This document shows positions 5,887 to 7,319 of a stretch of DNA of 7,319 nt, piece by piece. The stretch lies in the NCBI RefSeq assembly GCF_937906425.1, contig NZ_CALCYR010000221.1:1-7319 (forward strand), written 5' to 3'. The translations under genes were made by a program, and so were the position numbers. The notes beneath the pieces are model-generated. The model was not told the origin of the DNA and did not search any database. It saw nothing but the letters and a program-made list of their open reading frames with translations. Numbering within the stretch: the stretch's first letter is position 1; each line of letters opens with the position of its first letter. The DNA is from an uncultured Methanobrevibacter sp. GTDB lineage: Archaea > Methanobacteriota > Methanobacteria > Methanobacteriales > Methanobacteriaceae.

Positions 5887-7029
5887 ATGAATGAAATTTT
5901 ATTAATGCTCCCAGGTCCAACAACCGCTGACCCTAGAGTATTACAAGCCATGTCTAAAAATGTAGTAAACCATAGAGGAGACGAATTTGGAGAAATTTAT
6001 ACTGAAACCACTCAATTAATGTCTAAAACCTTCCAAACTAAAAATGATTCCTACATCCTCACAGGTTCAGGAACTTCCGCCATGGAAGCAGCTCTTGCAA
6101 ACCTTGTAAACAGAGGAGAAAAAGTATTAAATGTTGTTGGAGGAAAATTTGGTGGAAGATTTGCAGAAATTGCAGACATTCACGGAATCGAATCCAAAAA
6201 ACTTGAAGTTGAATGGGGAACTGCTGTAACTCCTGACCAAGTTGAAGAAGCTTTGGAAGCTGATGAAGACATTAAGGCAGTGACCATGGTACACAATGAA
6301 ACTTCTACAGGTGTCGCTGCACCTATTCAGGAAGTTGGGGAAGTCGTTAAAAACTACGACGCATTATTTATTGTAGATACCGTATCCTCCTTAGGCGGAG
6401 ACTATGTGGATGTAGACAAATTCCATATTGATGCATGTGTAACCGGATCTCAAAAATGTCTCGCTGCACCACCAGGCCTTGCAGCTATTACCTTTAGTGA
6501 TGATGCTTGGGCAGCATGTGAAAAAGTCGAATCCAACTCTTACTACTTAAACATGCCTAAATACAGAGCAAACGGTAACAAAACCCCTGCTCAAACTCCT
6601 TACACCCCATCAGTTTCATTAATCTACGGATTACAAGCAGCTCTTGAAGTAATCCATGAAGAAGGACTTGAAAATAATGTAGCAAGACACCACCAAGCAG
6701 CAGCTGCATCCAGAGATGCTGTTAAAGCTTTAGGTCTTGAATTATTCCCTGATGAAGCTGTATCCTCAGCTACTGTAACTGCAGTAAAAATGCCTGAAGG
6801 AGCAACTGATGATGACATCAGAGGAACTATGTTAAACAAATACAAAGTTCAATTAGCTGGTGGACAAGACCATCTTAAAGGAAACATTATTAGAATTGGA
6901 CATATGGGCGTAATTAACTATCAAGAATTAGCAATTACATTCACTGCATTAGGATTAACCTTAAAAGGCTTAGGATTAGTTGACGATGCAGGAGCAGGTG
7001 TAGCAGCACTTGCAGACCATTATATCTAA
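5887..7029 (+). CDS. Class V PLP aminotransferase (serine-pyruvate / alanine-glyoxylate type)
   Basis: This 380-residue cytosolic enzyme transfers amino groups using pyridoxal phosphate. Visible landmarks are the N-terminal LPGPTT (8-13), NHRGDEF (29-35), the phosphate-binding stretch TGSGTSAMEAAL (59-70), HNETSTG (136-142), the pyridine-nitrogen aspartate in VDTVSSLGG (D164), the Schiff-base lysine in TGSQKCLAAPPG (K190), and a carboxylate-binding arginine in IRIGHMG (R336). Length is normal and all key residues are present. Relatives in methanogens include broad-specificity enzymes; the Methanococcales homologue is reported to make phosphoserine from phosphohydroxypyruvate, so a role in serine and cysteine supply is plausible besides alanine/glyoxylate exchange. 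The exact substrate cannot be read from sequence. The gene stands alone on the plus strand with a strong SD site, a long AT-rich upstream region and a pyrimidine-rich 3' region. Together with its evenly GC-richer coding sequence this suggests good expression. Confidence 0.93.
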   Translation: MNEILLMLPGPTTADPRVLQAMSKNVVNHRGDEFGEIYTETTQLMSKTFQTKNDSYILTGSGTSAMEAALANLVNRGEKVLNVVGGKFGGRFAEIADIHGIESKKLEVEWGTAVTPDQVEEALEADEDIKAVTMVHNETSTGVAAPIQEVGEVVKNYDALFIVDTVSSLGGDYVDVDKFHIDACVTGSQKCLAAPPGLAAITFSDDAWAACEKVESNSYYLNMPKYRANGNKTPAQTPYTPSVSLIYGLQAALEVIHEEGLENNVARHHQAAAASRDAVKALGLELFPDEAVSSATVTAVKMPEGATDDDIRGTMLNKYKVQLAGGQDHLKGNIIRIGHMGVINYQELAITFTALGLTLKGLGLVDDAGAGVAALADHYI

Positions 7030-7088
7030 TTTTAAACTAATTTTTCTTTTTACTTTTTTCTTTTTACTTTTACTTTTTACTTTTTTCT
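7030..7088 (+). terminator. U/C-rich terminator tract after the aminotransferase gene
   Basis: Directly after the stop codon the transcript runs through several U5-U6 stretches separated by C or AC (CTTTTTAC-like units), with no G at all. This fits archaeal U-tract termination. It grades into the 13-mer array that follows and may be its ancestral form. Confidence 0.65.
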
Positions 7089-7319
7089 TTCTATTTTTAT
7101 ATTCTACTTTTACATTCTACTTTTACTTTCACGTTCTACTTTCTAAATTTACATTCTAAATTTACATTCTACTTTTACTTTCACGTTCTACTTTCTAAAT
7201 TTACATTCTAAATTTACATTCTACTTTTACTTTCACGTTCTACTTTCTAAATTTACATTCTAAATTTACATTCTACTTTTACTTTCACGTTCTACTTTCT
7301 AAATTTACATTCTAAATTT
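7089..7319. repeat. Higher-order tandem repeat: 13-mers arranged in a 52-bp unit
   Basis: From 7102 the sequence is an unbroken series of 13-bp elements (16 complete plus 10 nt), with a degenerate one at 7089-7101. From 7115 four element types repeat in fixed order: TTCTACTTTTACT, TTCACGTTCTACT, then TTCTAAATTTACA twice. This 52-bp unit is present in 3.9 perfect copies and runs off the window edge. Since 52 is not a multiple of three, it cannot be a coding repeat. There are no unique spacers, so it is not CRISPR. The only G on the plus strand is the one in CACG, once per unit (7133, 7185, 7237, 7289). Confidence 0.95.

Noticed and set aside
6624..6845. Minus-strand 73-codon frame
   Set aside because: It is antisense inside the aminotransferase gene, where the intact catalytic motifs leave no doubt about the coding strand.
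7102..7319. CRISPR array
   Set aside because: The tandem units are contiguous 13/52-bp copies without unique spacers, and no cas gene is present.

Overview
The window is very AT-rich. It carries five complete protein genes, four on the minus strand and one on the plus strand, separated by long low-complexity intergenic stretches. Archaeal-style TATA boxes, GGAGG-type Shine-Dalgarno (SD) sites, U-tract terminators, an Isf-type flavoprotein and a secreted adhesin-like protein together suggest a methanogenic archaeon of the Methanobacteriales, most likely a gut or rumen Methanobrevibacter. This assignment is inferred from content and style, because no rRNA or methanogenesis marker gene is present.

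Layout from left to right: a U-rich terminator with a 9-bp stem (about 60-110, minus); a secreted beta-helix/adhesin-like protein (129-1703, minus); a gap with two copies of an A-rich 60-bp repeat; an iron-sulfur flavoprotein (1986-2531, minus) with a near-leaderless promoter; three more copies of the same repeat family (2601-2781); an aldo/keto reductase with a C-terminal Fe-S domain (2847-4112, minus); a membrane-anchored metallophosphoesterase (4309-5388, minus); a 498-bp divergent intergenic region with short direct repeats; a class V aminotransferase (5887-7029, plus); and a 13-bp/52-bp higher-order tandem repeat that runs off the right edge.

The minus-strand genes are 190 to 315 bp apart. 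Three of the four have a plausible TATA box of their own and all four are followed by U-rich tracts, so they look like separate transcription units and not one operon. The isf and AKR genes both encode Fe-S redox proteins and could share an electron-transfer role, but nothing in the sequence ties them to one pathway. The adhesin faces the outside, the phosphoesterase acts at the membrane, and the aminotransferase is central amino-acid metabolism.

The most unusual material is non-coding. Every gene is followed, on its own sense strand, by pyrimidine/U-rich sequence that has often expanded into tandem repeats. The clearest case is the perfect 52-bp array after the aminotransferase, built from four 13-mers, where the sense strand has only four G residues in about 290 nt.
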